Below are positions 1 to 8,751 of a stretch of 44,438 nucleotides of DNA, piece by piece. The notes under the pieces are model-generated. The model was not told the origin of the DNA. It was given only the letters and a program-made list of their open reading frames with translations, and did no database searches. This DNA is from CAIJXB01 sp964439595 (lineage in GTDB: Bacteria > Chlamydiota > Chlamydiia > Chlamydiales > Rhabdochlamydiaceae): assembly GCA_964439595.1 (NCBI GenBank), contig CAYTOK010000017.1, positions 1 through 44,438 of the forward strand, given 5' to 3'. The position numbers and the translations under genes are program-made. Every line of letters begins with the position of its first letter. Within the stretch, counting starts at the first letter, position 1.

Positions 1-149
1 ATGACGTTGCAGGACGTACTCGCATCTATGAGTCCATTGTAAAAGGAGAGAATGTTTTGAATGCCGGTACTCCGGAGTCATTTAACGTTCTTGTAAAAGA
101 AATGCAAGGGCTTTGCTTAGATATTCGCGCTGAGTGCGCCGAAGTTTAA
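1..149 (+). CDS. rpoB: DNA-directed RNA polymerase subunit beta, C-terminal end (partial)
   Basis: The 3' end of rpoB, cut by the window start and read in the frame beginning at base 3 (48 codons plus TAA). The visible peptide contains GRTRIYESIVKGEN and GTPESFNVLVKEMQGLCLDI, the highly conserved C-terminal segment of bacterial beta subunits that clamps onto beta-prime. RpoC follows on the same strand after about 105 bp, the usual rpoB-rpoC order. The tail after the conserved block is short (RAECAEV). Confidence 0.95.
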   Translation, partial: DVAGRTRIYESIVKGENVLNAGTPESFNVLVKEMQGLCLDIRAECAEV

Positions 150-161
150 TTGATCTGTATT

Positions 162-181
162 CGAGGGGAGAAGTCCCCTCG
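162..181 (+). terminator. Hairpin in the rpoB-rpoC spacer, possible attenuator or processing site
   Basis: Perfect 8-bp GC-rich stem (CGAGGGGA / TCCCCTCG) with a four-base GAAG loop, 12 bases after the rpoB stop. Only a short CTTTT follows, so full termination is unlikely. A partial terminator or RNA processing site between two genes made in matched amounts is a more reasonable reading. The structure is seen in sequence; the function is inferred. Confidence 0.4.
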
Positions 182-254
182 CTTTTAAAAACTTTAACAG
201 GGAGCAGCGCTTCCTCTTCGTCCGTAAGGTCGAGGTTTCCGCGCTGTCAAAAGG

Positions 255-3200
255 ATGACAGAAGAAGAGTTTCGAGGAGCCCGTTTTGATAAGTTGACCA
301 TTAAGTTGGCATCTGCTGATGTCATTCGTGATGACTGGTCTAGGGGAGAGATTAAAAAACCGGAAACGATTAATTATCGTACATTTAAACCTGAAAAGGG
401 TGGTCTATTTTGTGAAAAAATCTTTGGTCCTATGCGCGATTGGGAATGCGCTTGCGGCAAATACAAAAAGATTAAACACAAAGGGATTGTTTGTGATCGT
501 TGCGGTGTAGAAGTTACCCTTTCTAAAGTGCGAAGAGAGAGGATGGCTCATATTGAGCTGGCAGTTCCTATTGTTCATATTTGGTTTTTTAAAACTATGC
601 CTTCTCGTATAGGAAATATTTTGGGCATGTCTACTTCTGATTTAGAAAGAGTCATTTACTATGAAGATTATGTTGTGGTAAACCCAGGCCGTTCTACTTT
701 AGAAAAAAAACAACTTCTTAATGATTTTGAGTTAAGAGAAGCTCAGGAGAAGTGGGGTTCTGATTCTTTTACGGTAAAAATGGGAGCAGAAGCCATTTTT
801 AGCTTATTAGAGCAGGAAGACTTATTTGCTCTTGTAGTTGATTTAAAAGAAAAACTTCGTAAGACTAAGTCTATGCAAGCTAGAATGAAGCTTGCAAAAA
901 GATTGAAAATCATAGAAGGTTTTGCTTCTTCTCCTAATAAGCCTACTTGGATGGTGGTTACTTATGTACCTGTTATTCCTCCAGACTTACGTCCTTTAGT
1001 TGCTTTAGATGCTGGTAGATTTGCTGCATCTGATCTAAACGATTTGTATAGAAGAGTGATTAACCGAAATAATCGTTTAAAAGCTATTTTAAAGCTGAAA
1101 ACACCAGACGTAATCATTCGTAATGAAAAGAGAATGTTACAAGAAGCCGTTGACGCGCTGTTTGATAACGGAAGACATGGTCACCCTGTTATGGGAGCAG
1201 GAAACCGTCCTTTGAAAGCTTTATCAGAAATGTTAAAAGGAAAACAAGGTCGTTTTAGACAGAATTTGTTAGGTAAGCGCGTAGATTATTCAGGTAGATC
1301 TGTAATTGTTGTGGGTCCTGAGCTCAAGTTTAATCAGTGTGGTCTTCCTAAACAAATGGCTTTAGAGCTTTTTGAACCTTTCATTGTAAAGAAATTAAAA
1401 GACGAAGGGCATGTTTATACTATCCGTTCTGCGAAGAAGCTTATTCAAAAGCAAGCGGAGGAAGTGTGGGATGTATTAGAAGAGATTATTAAAGGACACC
1501 CTGTTCTCTTAAATAGAGCTCCGACATTACATAGATTGGGAATTCAAGCGTTTGAGCCTGTTCTTATTGAAGGAAAAGCTATTCGTGTTCACCCTCTTGT
1601 TTGTACTGCATTTAATGCGGACTTCGACGGAGATCAGATGGCAGTACACGTACCTCTTTCTGTTGAAGCCCAGCTCGAAGCAAAGCTTTTGATGATGGCT
1701 CCTGATAATATTTTCTTACCATCTTCCGGTAAACCTGCTGCCGTGCCTTCTCAGGATATGATCCTTGGACTCTATTATTTGATGTTAGATCCTTTATATA
1801 TTCCTGAAGACTATGGTCTCAAAACGAAAGTTTTCCGTAATTCGGACGAGGTTCTTCTTGCTATGAACTCCGCTGGTAGTTGGAATTGGCATGAGTCAGA
1901 TCAAGGCGACAGAAGGGACTTTTTAGGAAGAGGTCTACGTGTTCATGAAAGAATTAAATTACGTCTTGAAGACGGAATTATTGAAACGACTCCAGGTCGT
2001 GTTCTTTTTAATACGATTGTTCCTAAAGAGCTTGGATTCCAAAACTACGTTCTTCGTAAGAAGAAGATGAGTGAACTTGTCCTAGAAACTTATAAGAAAG
2101 TTGGCTTGGAAGCTACCGTACGCTTTTTAGATAATCTTAAAAATCTAGGATTTGCAGAAGCAACTAAATCAGCGCTTTCCATGGGGATTTGTGACGTAAG
2201 AATTCCGACGAATAAAGCTAAGGTCATCGAAGCTACTTATAAACGAGTAGCTGTTGTGGTAAAGCAATACGAAGACGGTATTATCACAGATGGGGAAAGA
2301 CACTCTAAAATTATTAGTATTTGGACGGAAGTATCAGATACTCTTTCTGACGAGCTCTTTAAATTGATTAGCCAAGGGAAGAAAGATGAAGCTAACCCTC
2401 TTTATTTGATGATGGATTCCGGTGCTCGTGGTAATAAAACACAGGCAAAGCAGCTAGGAGCTCTTAGAGGTCTTATGGCAAAGCCGTCTGGAGAGATTCT
2501 TGAGTTCCCAATTACAGCGAACTTTAGAGAAGGACTAAGCGTCTTGGAGTATTTTATCTCTTCTCACGGAGCGCGTAAAGGTCTTGCCGATACCGCTTTA
2601 AAAACAGCTGACTCTGGATATCTCACAAGACGTCTTGTAGACGTATCTCAAGAGTTAATTATTACCGAAGAAGACTGTGGTACTTTAAATGGTATTGAAG
2701 TAGCAGCGATCAAACAAGGTCAGGAAGAACTTCTTCCTATTAAAGACAGAATCTTTGGAAGAACAGTCTGTGATGATATTATTCAACCAGGTAATAAAAC
2801 TGTAGTTCTTGCAAGATCCGGTGACGTATTAACTGTTTCTCAAGCAGAAGCAATTGATGATGCCGGTATTGAACTTGTTAAAATTAGATCTCCTCTTACT
2901 TGTGAGTCAAAAAGAGGAATTTGTTGCAAGTGTTATGGAATTAATTTGGCGAATGGTTCTTTAGTGGGCTTTGGAGAAGCTGTCGGTATTATTGCTGCAC
3001 AGTCTATCGGGGAGCCTGGAACACAGTTAACAATGCGTACGTTCCACTTGGGAGGTATTGCTTCCGCTGGACTTAGCCCTGAGCTTATTGCAGAAAAAGA
3101 AGGTATTCTGATTTATTCCGGGCTTCGTACCGTGAAAAATGAGGATGGTGTCTGGCTAGCTCTTAATAAAAACGGTTTTGTTCATGTTGTGCGAGATGAG

Positions 3201-4430
3201 GGAAGAACAACAGAAGAGTATAAAAAACTTCTTAGTACGAAATCCCTAGAGCCACTCCAAACATTTCATGTGGAATTAGGCACGACACTTCTTTTAGAGG
3301 AAGGAACACGCGTTAAAGCTAAAACAAAAATTGGACACTGGGAACAGCATAACATCCCAATCATATGCGAAAGACCTGGATATGTTAAGTACGAAGATCT
3401 GGTGGAAGGGATTTCTACACAAAGAGAAGTTAACAAGCAGACAGGTCAAACTGAGCTTATTGTAAAACATCACCGTGGAGAGTTACATCCTCAGATTGTT
3501 ATTTATGCAGACGCTGAGTTTAAAGAGCTTATAGGAACTTATGCGATTCCATCAGGTGCGTTCATTTCTGTACAAGAAAAACAGTATGTGAAAGCTGGGG
3601 TTTTATTAGCACGTCTTCCTCGTGGAGCGATCAAAACAAAAGATATTACAGGGGGCTTGCCTCGTGTTGCCGAACTTTTTGAAGCTAGAAAACCTAAAGA
3701 TGCGGCAGAGATTGCTAAATTAGACGGTATTGTAGACTTTAGAGGCGTACAAAAAAGTAAGCGTATTGTGGTAATTCGAGATGAAGACTCTGGAATGGAA
3801 GAAGAGCATCTGATTCCTTTAACAAAACACTTGATAGTCCAAAAAGGAGATCTTGTTGTTAAAGGGCAGCAGATGACAGATGGACTTGTTGTACCTCAAG
3901 AGATTTTAGAGATTTGTGGAACAAGAGAGCTCCAAAAATATCTCGTAAATCAGGTGCAAGAGGTTTATCGTCTTCAAGGGGTTGATATCAATGACAAACA
4001 CATTGAGACTATTGCTCGCCAGATGTTGCAAAAAGTACGGGTAACAGAGCCTGGAGATACAGTGTTACTTTATGGAGAGGATGTGGATAAAAAAGTATTC
4101 CATAGACTAAATCGTAAGGCTGTAGATGAAGGGGGAAGACCTGCTCAAGCAGCTCCTGTTCTTCTTGGAATTACTAAAGCATCGCTTGGAACGGATTCTT
4201 TTGTTTCAGCAGCTTCTTTCCAAGATACTACAAGGGTTCTTACTGATGCAGCGTGCGAAGGAAAGACGGATTATCTATTAGACTTCAAGTCTAACCTCAT
4301 TATGGGTCATATGATTCCGGGGGGGACAGGGTTCCGTTCTTTTGAAACGCGTATTGCTAAGTATTTAGACCAAGAAGATGACAGTGACGTGTTGTTCGAC
4401 TTCATGTCTACGCCAGCTTCTTCTAAGTAA
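255..4430 (+). CDS. rpoC: DNA-directed RNA polymerase subunit beta-prime
   Basis: Catalytic beta-prime subunit of RNA polymerase, 1391 residues, matching chlamydial RpoC in length and sequence. The N-terminal zinc ribbon uses Cys65, Cys67, Cys80 and Cys83. The active-site Mg2+ loop NADFDGD lies at residues 454-460. The second zinc site includes the CESKRGICCKC stretch (Cys883, Cys890, Cys893 region), and the bridge-helix/trigger-loop part contains GEAVGIIAAQSIGEPGTQLT. The ATG is preceded directly by AAAAGG, so Shine-Dalgarno spacing is poor; conserved sequence (FDKL...) begins about 10 residues in, so the exact start could shift slightly. It follows rpoB in the same operon and ends at a strong terminator. 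No truncation or frameshift is visible. Confidence 0.98.
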   Translation: MTEEEFRGARFDKLTIKLASADVIRDDWSRGEIKKPETINYRTFKPEKGGLFCEKIFGPMRDWECACGKYKKIKHKGIVCDRCGVEVTLSKVRRERMAHIELAVPIVHIWFFKTMPSRIGNILGMSTSDLERVIYYEDYVVVNPGRSTLEKKQLLNDFELREAQEKWGSDSFTVKMGAEAIFSLLEQEDLFALVVDLKEKLRKTKSMQARMKLAKRLKIIEGFASSPNKPTWMVVTYVPVIPPDLRPLVALDAGRFAASDLNDLYRRVINRNNRLKAILKLKTPDVIIRNEKRMLQEAVDALFDNGRHGHPVMGAGNRPLKALSEMLKGKQGRFRQNLLGKRVDYSGRSVIVVGPELKFNQCGLPKQMALELFEPFIVKKLKDEGHVYTIRSAKKLIQKQAEEVWDVLEEIIKGHPVLLNRAPTLHRLGIQAFEPVLIEGKAIRVHPLVCTAFNADFDGDQMAVHVPLSVEAQLEAKLLMMAPDNIFLPSSGKPAAVPSQDMILGLYYLMLDPLYIPEDYGLKTKVFRNSDEVLLAMNSAGSWNWHESDQGDRRDFLGRGLRVHERIKLRLEDGIIETTPGRVLFNTIVPKELGFQNYVLRKKKMSELVLETYKKVGLEATVRFLDNLKNLGFAEATKSALSMGICDVRIPTNKAKVIEATYKRVAVVVKQYEDGIITDGERHSKIISIWTEVSDTLSDELFKLISQGKKDEANPLYLMMDSGARGNKTQAKQLGALRGLMAKPSGEILEFPITANFREGLSVLEYFISSHGARKGLADTALKTADSGYLTRRLVDVSQELIITEEDCGTLNGIEVAAIKQGQEELLPIKDRIFGRTVCDDIIQPGNKTVVLARSGDVLTVSQAEAIDDAGIELVKIRSPLTCESKRGICCKCYGINLANGSLVGFGEAVGIIAAQSIGEPGTQLTMRTFHLGGIASAGLSPELIAEKEGILIYSGLRTVKNEDGVWLALNKNGFVHVVRDEGRTTEEYKKLLSTKSLEPLQTFHVELGTTLLLEEGTRVKAKTKIGHWEQHNIPIICERPGYVKYEDLVEGISTQREVNKQTGQTELIVKHHRGELHPQIVIYADAEFKELIGTYAIPSGAFISVQEKQYVKAGVLLARLPRGAIKTKDITGGLPRVAELFEARKPKDAAEIAKLDGIVDFRGVQKSKRIVVIRDEDSGMEEEHLIPLTKHLIVQKGDLVVKGQQMTDGLVVPQEILEICGTRELQKYLVNQVQEVYRLQGVDINDKHIETIARQMLQKVRVTEPGDTVLLYGEDVDKKVFHRLNRKAVDEGGRPAQAAPVLLGITKASLGTDSFVSAASFQDTTRVLTDAACEGKTDYLLDFKSNLIMGHMIPGGTGFRSFETRIAKYLDQEDDSDVLFDFMSTPASSK

Positions 4431-4451
4431 GTCGCCTTAAGAAACATTCTT

Positions 4452-4491
4452 AAAAAAAAAAGCCCGCCTTTAAAAGGTGGGTTTTTTTTTT
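4452..4491 (+). terminator. Rho-independent terminator after rpoC
   Basis: An A-run, then stem CCCGCCTT / AAGGTGGG (one G-T pair) with a three-base loop, then a run of ten T. It lies about 20 bp after the rpoC stop. The flanking A and T runs also pair and would extend the stem. This closes the rpoBC transcript and separates it from the following accessory genes. Confidence 0.9.
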
Positions 4492-4624
4492 GTTAAAAAC
4501 AAAATAGATTTTCTTGTTTTTAATTATCATAATCTTACGTGTATTATATTTAAATTAATTAAAAATAAATCACAAATTATAGTAAAAGTAAATTAAGTGA
4601 TTGATTTATTTATATTGGTGATTT

Positions 4625-5362
4625 ATGACGAGCGTAAATGATTTATTTAAGACCATTGAGAAAAAATTAGCTGTTACCATAGAAGAAATGGTGAAAAATC
4701 CGCCTCCGGAGGCAACCTCCTTGGAGTCAGTAGAACAAGTAAAGCAGCAGACTAAAGATATGCTAATGGATATCCTTGCGGCAAAAGATATACGTCTTCG
4801 CATGGATGAGGGATTTGAGGCTATTTTTCAAGATCTATCTTCCCGCGAAGCTCCTGTAGTTATTCAAGGCATTAAAGATGAATGGATTGAATACTCTAAA
4901 AACATGCTTAATCTGATAGGGAAAGCCGAATTACCTTCGTCAGAACAAGAGGCGTTGGAAGCTTTTAAAGAGGGGTTTGCTCTTTCTGAAGATACGATGG
5001 ATAGGTTCTATCAATGTGGGGTTAGGTTTTATCAAGCTAAGAATTATCAAAAAGCAGCAGATGTTTTTTTTGTTATTAGCTCTATTGACTATAGACGCCA
5101 TGGCGTTTGGCTTGGGCTTGGCCTTGCAGAGCAAGAGCTTGGGCATCATCAATTTGCCCTTACCGCTTTTTCTATGGCAGCCCTTACAGACATGGAAGAT
5201 CCCATGTCATTTGTCTATTCAGCTGAGTGTTATATAGCTCTTAAAGAGTACAAAGACGCTGAAGAGTGTATTCAGACTGCCTTAGATTTTATTCATGGCA
5301 AGACAGATGATAGGTCTCAAAGAATTAACGAGTATCTTTTAATTCTTAAAAAACAACTATAA
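4625..5362 (+). CDS. SycD/LcrH-family type III secretion chaperone (TPR protein)
   Basis: Likely class II type III secretion chaperone, cytoplasmic, of the kind that binds hydrophobic translocators or effectors. Residues 125-226 hold three tetratricopeptide-type repeats with the family pattern GVRFYQAKNYQKAADVFF, WLGLGLAEQELGHHQFAL and DPMSFVYSAECYIALKEYKDA. The DP..F..AECY..L..Y..A stretch is characteristic of SycD/LcrH rather than generic TPRs. At 245 residues it is longer than typical LcrH (about 170), with an N-terminal helical extension of about 100 residues that I do not recognise. No clear Shine-Dalgarno (TTGGTGATTT before ATG) and a very AT-rich leader. The next gene starts 21 bp downstream and encodes a hydrophobic protein, the arrangement expected for chaperone and client. 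The family call is sound; the client pairing is inferred. Confidence 0.8.
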   Translation: MTSVNDLFKTIEKKLAVTIEEMVKNPPPEATSLESVEQVKQQTKDMLMDILAAKDIRLRMDEGFEAIFQDLSSREAPVVIQGIKDEWIEYSKNMLNLIGKAELPSSEQEALEAFKEGFALSEDTMDRFYQCGVRFYQAKNYQKAADVFFVISSIDYRRHGVWLGLGLAEQELGHHQFALTAFSMAALTDMEDPMSFVYSAECYIALKEYKDAEECIQTALDFIHGKTDDRSQRINEYLLILKKQL

Positions 5363-5383
5363 CCATTTCAAGGAGTATAGATT

Positions 5384-6169
5384 ATGAGCAGCTGGGTAAA
5401 TTCTTTTAGTGAAGGTCATAGAGTAAGTCAAGGGAGTGAAGATCAATCGCTAGAGTTAGGTGGCATTCGACAATTAAAAGATGGTTTCCGCGCTGAAACT
5501 TTGACTAGACCTAGCTCAGCATCTGATATAACGACATTCTCACTCTGGGGTAGGGTTCAGGTGGATCATAAAGGAAGAGACATATCTTATACTGCTGAAT
5601 TTTTCAAAGGACTTTTAAAAATAGCAGGTCTACCTATTGCTGTTCCAGGGCTTATTTTGTATGTGATAGCAGAGCGTTTAGGTAGCGGTTTACATTATGT
5701 CTCTAAAGCGTTAGAAGAATGCCAAAATACAAAAGAAGGTATTCATAATGCGAAGTTTGGGGAATTTTTATTTCACAGTAAAATAAAGTCTAGTGCTTCT
5801 AAAGTTGTTCAAGGAGTGCTTTTTTTAAATCCTATATCAGTTAGTTTAAGGGCTGGCATAGGAGCTCTTGCATTACTTGGTGCCGGGGCTATGAGGCTTG
5901 GACTCGGCGATGAGAATTTTAGAGCAGTCATTAAAGAGGTAGACGGGTCAAGAGCGGATGGGTATATAGGTGAGGACTCCTCATGGGTCTCTGCGTCAAG
6001 AGCGGATGGGTATATAGGTGAGGACTCCTCATGGGTCTCTGTGTCAAGTTTTAAAGGAGTAGCTAGTAGAATAGCAGCTTCTTTGGAGGATATTAATCGA
6101 GCATATCTGCCTGAAGACAAGTCTTCATCTTCATCTAACTATGGACGAGACAATGGTTCATATTTTTAG
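5384..6169 (+). CDS. Hydrophobic protein with tandem repeat, candidate secreted client of the upstream chaperone
   Basis: Unrecognised 261-residue protein. It has a polar N-terminus (1-70) without a Sec signal peptide and two hydrophobic stretches (about 76-97 and 141-173, the latter rich in Gly, Ala and Leu). A 16-residue unit SRADGYIGEDSSWVSA is duplicated in tandem at residues 189-204 and 205-220, followed by a Ser-rich acidic tail. An RBS (AAGGAG) precedes the ATG. Its position 21 bp after a SycD-like chaperone, absence of a signal peptide and two membrane-compatible regions fit a type III secreted membrane-inserting effector or small translocator-like protein. No domain supports this directly, so the role is inference. 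A convergent terminator follows. Confidence 0.6.
   Translation: MSSWVNSFSEGHRVSQGSEDQSLELGGIRQLKDGFRAETLTRPSSASDITTFSLWGRVQVDHKGRDISYTAEFFKGLLKIAGLPIAVPGLILYVIAERLGSGLHYVSKALEECQNTKEGIHNAKFGEFLFHSKIKSSASKVVQGVLFLNPISVSLRAGIGALALLGAGAMRLGLGDENFRAVIKEVDGSRADGYIGEDSSWVSASRADGYIGEDSSWVSVSSFKGVASRIAASLEDINRAYLPEDKSSSSSNYGRDNGSYF
5948..6043 (+). repeat. 48-bp in-frame tandem duplication
   Basis: Two adjacent 48-base units (5948-5995 and 5996-6043), differing only at the second-to-last base (GCG versus GTG). They encode two copies of a 16-residue acidic/aromatic segment. Near identity at DNA level points to a recent duplication, by slippage or unequal recombination. Confidence 0.95.
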
Positions 6170-6205
6170 TTGAGAGCTATTTTTTTATGCGATTAGATTT
6201 CTTGG

Positions 6206-6241
6206 AAAAAAAAGCCCCGATAGGCAGCGGGGCTTTTTTTT
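6206..6241. terminator. Bidirectional terminator between the secretion gene pair and tal
   Basis: Stem GCCCCG / CGGGGC with an 8-base loop, extended by an A-run on the left and a T-run on the right. It lies between two convergent genes and can serve both strands; tal stops just 3 bp beyond the T-run. Confidence 0.9.
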
Positions 6242-6243
6242 GG

Positions 6244-7200
6244 TTAGAGCTTTTGTTCTATGATTTTTTCTAGTTTAAGGGCGTCTTTAGCGAAGTTACG
6301 GATGCCTTCGTCTAGCTTTTCAGAGGCCATGGCATTTTGGCATAGCATCCATCTAAAATCTTTTTCAGTTAGAGTGATTTTTTCTAGAGAAAGAGTTTGA
6401 GCTTTGGCTGTGTCGAGTTTATGAGGTACAGGCCCTTCCATAAGGGAGAGCTCTTCTAGGAGCTTGGGGGCTATTGTAAGAAGGTCACATCCAGCAAGTT
6501 CTAGGATCTCATCAGTATTGCGGAAGCTAGCTCCCATAATCTGTGTTTTAATCCCAAACTTTTTGTAGTAGTTGTAAATTTCAGTAACGGAAATAACTCC
6601 AGGATCCTCAGCAGGGGGGTAGCCGGCTTTATTTTCTGTTTTTTTGTACCAGTCTAAGATTCTACCGACAAAAGGAGAGATGAGTGTTGCTTTAGCCTCT
6701 GCGCAGCCAATAGCCTGAGCCATGCTAAATAGTAAAGTCATATTACAGTGAATTCCTTCTTTTTCTAAGGCTTCTGCGGCTTTAATCCCTTCCCATGTTG
6801 AAGATAATTTGATTAGGACTCTTTCTTTAGAGATGCCCGCTTCTTCATAGAGAGAAATGAACCTTTTTGCTTTAGCAATAGAGCCTTCTATATCAAAAGA
6901 CAGTCTGGCATCTACTTCAGTAGAAACTCTTCCAGGAACAATTTTTAAAATTTCTAAGCCAAAGTTAACGAATATTTTTTCTAAGGCAGCACTAACAATT
7001 TGTTCTTTATTGGATCCCTTTTTTTTGCCATATTCCATAGCTTCTTCTATGAGAAATTGGTACTCGGGTTTGGTTGCTGCTGCTAAAATCAAAGAAGGAT
7101 TAGTTGTAGCATCAGTAGGTTTGTATTTTTTTATTTCTTCAAATTCTCCGGAATCAGAGACAACGGTGGTTAGCTTTTTTAGCTCATCTAACTTACTCAT
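6244..7200 (-). CDS. tal: Transaldolase
   Basis: Transaldolase of the non-oxidative pentose phosphate pathway: moves a three-carbon dihydroxyacetone unit from sedoheptulose 7-phosphate to glyceraldehyde 3-phosphate in the cytoplasm. At 318 residues it has the usual length of the TalB-type subfamily. Visible features are the signature DATTNPSL (30-37), the acidic residue of VVSDSG (Asp16), STEVDAR (Glu95), and the Schiff-base lysine in VLIKLSSTWEGI (Lys131). The ATG is preceded by AGGGAGAATCCT on the coding strand. In Chlamydia tal is, as I recall, next to rpoC on the same strand; here it is convergent to rpoC with two secretion-type genes between, which suggests local rearrangement. It complements zwf and pgl further along the window. 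Confidence 0.97.
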   Translation of the reverse strand: MSKLDELKKLTTVVSDSGEFEEIKKYKPTDATTNPSLILAAATKPEYQFLIEEAMEYGKKKGSNKEQIVSAALEKIFVNFGLEILKIVPGRVSTEVDARLSFDIEGSIAKAKRFISLYEEAGISKERVLIKLSSTWEGIKAAEALEKEGIHCNMTLLFSMAQAIGCAEAKATLISPFVGRILDWYKKTENKAGYPPAEDPGVISVTEIYNYYKKFGIKTQIMGASFRNTDEILELAGCDLLTIAPKLLEELSLMEGPVPHKLDTAKAQTLSLEKITLTEKDFRWMLCQNAMASEKLDEGIRNFAKDALKLEKIIEQKL

Positions 7201-7441
7201 AGGATTCTCCCTTTTTAACGAATTATAGCATGAGAAGTGATTTTGGAAAGGGGAATTTACATTTATAGTAGAATTTAGTTCTTTTCATTTTGTTTGTGGG
7301 TGTGGTAAAACTTTTTAGTGTTAATGTAACCTTTATTAAGTTCTTGTTTATTAGTTTCATGTGTTGTTAGTTGTTATAAACTAAAAGACAAATAAATTTA
7401 TTTGTTATAATAATTAAGTTATGTATTTAATTGGAGGTATT

Positions 7442-8272
7442 ATGTCAGGAAGTGCATCTAGAATTCCGAATGAGGTTCCAAAATTACACAAGGTTCCTAG
7501 CGAAGTGATAGGGGTGATAGAGGATTTGGAATCTCCATTCAGCGTAGTTGATCAAAGGATTAGTGGGGTTTTTTCAGGTGCAGTTTTGCCACTTGCCGCT
7601 CAAACGGAAAATCTTTTAGCTGAGTACGGGGTTCCTAGTGAGACATACCAGGTGTGGTTACAAGAGCCTGGAGATGCGCTTTTATGGGGAGGGCCAGGAA
7701 GTATTACAAATAAGTGCTCAGAAGTCGTTTTAAATGCTATGAATCAGCAGTTTTGGAATTTCGACTATGCTTCAGGAGGCCTTAAAGAAAATCAAGAGTT
7801 TTTATTTAAGTGTATTGATAAGGCGGATTCCTATGAGAAATTGGCATATATGTTTAATAAATTAGAATATCCTATAGAGCCGGAAGTCATGCTTAAAGCA
7901 ATTAACAGAAATCCCAGGATTATCTCTTGGCTTAGAGAAGACTCTGACTTTAAAAAAAGAGCTCTTTTAGAACACCCGACTATTTTAAGCGCTTGTAATC
8001 GGTTTGATGCGTCTAAAGTAGAAGTATTAAAGGAAGTACAGAATATAGCAAAAGCGGGACGAAATACTCTTCCTGCCCTTAAAGAGGTTTTGAAGAGTTG
8101 GGGAGGAGATAGAGATGTGGTACTTGCTGTAGTAAAAGTAAATGGGCTAGCTCTTAAATTTGTCGATAACGAATTTAAAAAGGATATAGGTGTGGCTAGA
8201 GCTGCAGTAGATCAAAATCTAGGAGCTCAGGATTTTGTTCACTGGAGTATTTATGATAAAATTGGTTATTAG
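7442..8272 (+). CDS. Hypothetical protein with a C-terminal DUF4116-like repeat
   Basis: 276 residues from ATG 7442, chosen because GGAGG lies four bases upstream; an in-frame ATG at 7421 has no RBS. The C-terminal part contains DRDVVLAVVKVNGLALKFVDNEFKKD followed by ARAAVDQN, which resembles the DUF4116 repeat (DREVVLAAVKQNG.AL..AS..L..D) common in proteins of intracellular bacteria and protists. An earlier stretch, EPEVMLKAINRNPRIISWL, may be a degenerate copy. No signal peptide and no membrane segment. A cytoplasmic or secreted helical-repeat protein is plausible, but function is unknown. Its leader is extremely AT-rich and contains TATAAT at 7406-7411. It overlaps the next, convergent gene by 4 bp. 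Confidence 0.7.
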   Translation: MSGSASRIPNEVPKLHKVPSEVIGVIEDLESPFSVVDQRISGVFSGAVLPLAAQTENLLAEYGVPSETYQVWLQEPGDALLWGGPGSITNKCSEVVLNAMNQQFWNFDYASGGLKENQEFLFKCIDKADSYEKLAYMFNKLEYPIEPEVMLKAINRNPRIISWLREDSDFKKRALLEHPTILSACNRFDASKVEVLKEVQNIAKAGRNTLPALKEVLKSWGGDRDVVLAVVKVNGLALKFVDNEFKKDIGVARAAVDQNLGAQDFVHWSIYDKIGY

Positions 8273-8742
8273 AAGAAGGAAGCTTTTTTCTTTTGTGATA
8301 AAAATCCTTCTGGCAAGAGGGTGATTTTAGCGCCCGGAACTTCCAAAGAGGCCTTTTCTCCTTTTTCTAAGGAGGAGAGGATTTTTTCTAGGGCAGCAGA
8401 GGGAAGAAGCACTCTTTGTCCTCCTTCATGCCTTATGGCAATATAAGAAGAAATTTCATCTTGTATTTTTAAGATCACAAAAGCTTGTTTAAGGTTTCCC
8501 TCAAGACAAGGTATGGGATGAGAAGAAGAGCAAAGATACCCTCTTTTTTCTCCTCGATATTGCATGATTTCTAATTGAAGTTTACTAGAAGAACTAGGTG
8601 GAGCATAAGAGAGTCTAGTGGAGCTATGTAAAGTAGATCCACTATTCATAGATGTATGCTGCCAATATCCCTTAGAAGAGCATGAAGTAAAGATCACAGC
8701 GAAGGCTAAGATACAAAATACATGCTGGCAAGAAGCTCCCAT
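8269..8742 (-). CDS. Small putative lipoprotein
   Basis: 157-residue protein with a hydrophobic N-terminus (CQHVFCILAFAVIFTSC) that fits a lipoprotein signal peptide ending at the lipobox-like FTSC, so Cys21 would be lipidated. The mature part has a Ser-rich linker (SSTRLSYAPPSSSSK), then a compact domain of about 100 residues with several beta-like stretches (GYLCSSSHPIPC, AFVILKIQDEISSYIAIRHEGG, ASLEVPGAKITLLPEGF). I do not recognise the domain. It starts 9 bp after the stop of the upstream exported protein and has no good RBS of its own, suggesting coupled translation. An envelope location is likely; the role is unknown. Confidence 0.6.
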   Translation of the reverse strand: MGASCQHVFCILAFAVIFTSCSSKGYWQHTSMNSGSTLHSSTRLSYAPPSSSSKLQLEIMQYRGEKRGYLCSSSHPIPCLEGNLKQAFVILKIQDEISSYIAIRHEGGQRVLLPSAALEKILSSLEKGEKASLEVPGAKITLLPEGFLSQKKKASFF

Positions 8743-8751
8743 TTTTAGCTT

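Noticed and set aside
5809..6120. 103-codon minus-strand open frame over the 48-bp duplication
   Set aside because: Its repeats merely mirror the duplication on the coding strand; no RBS.
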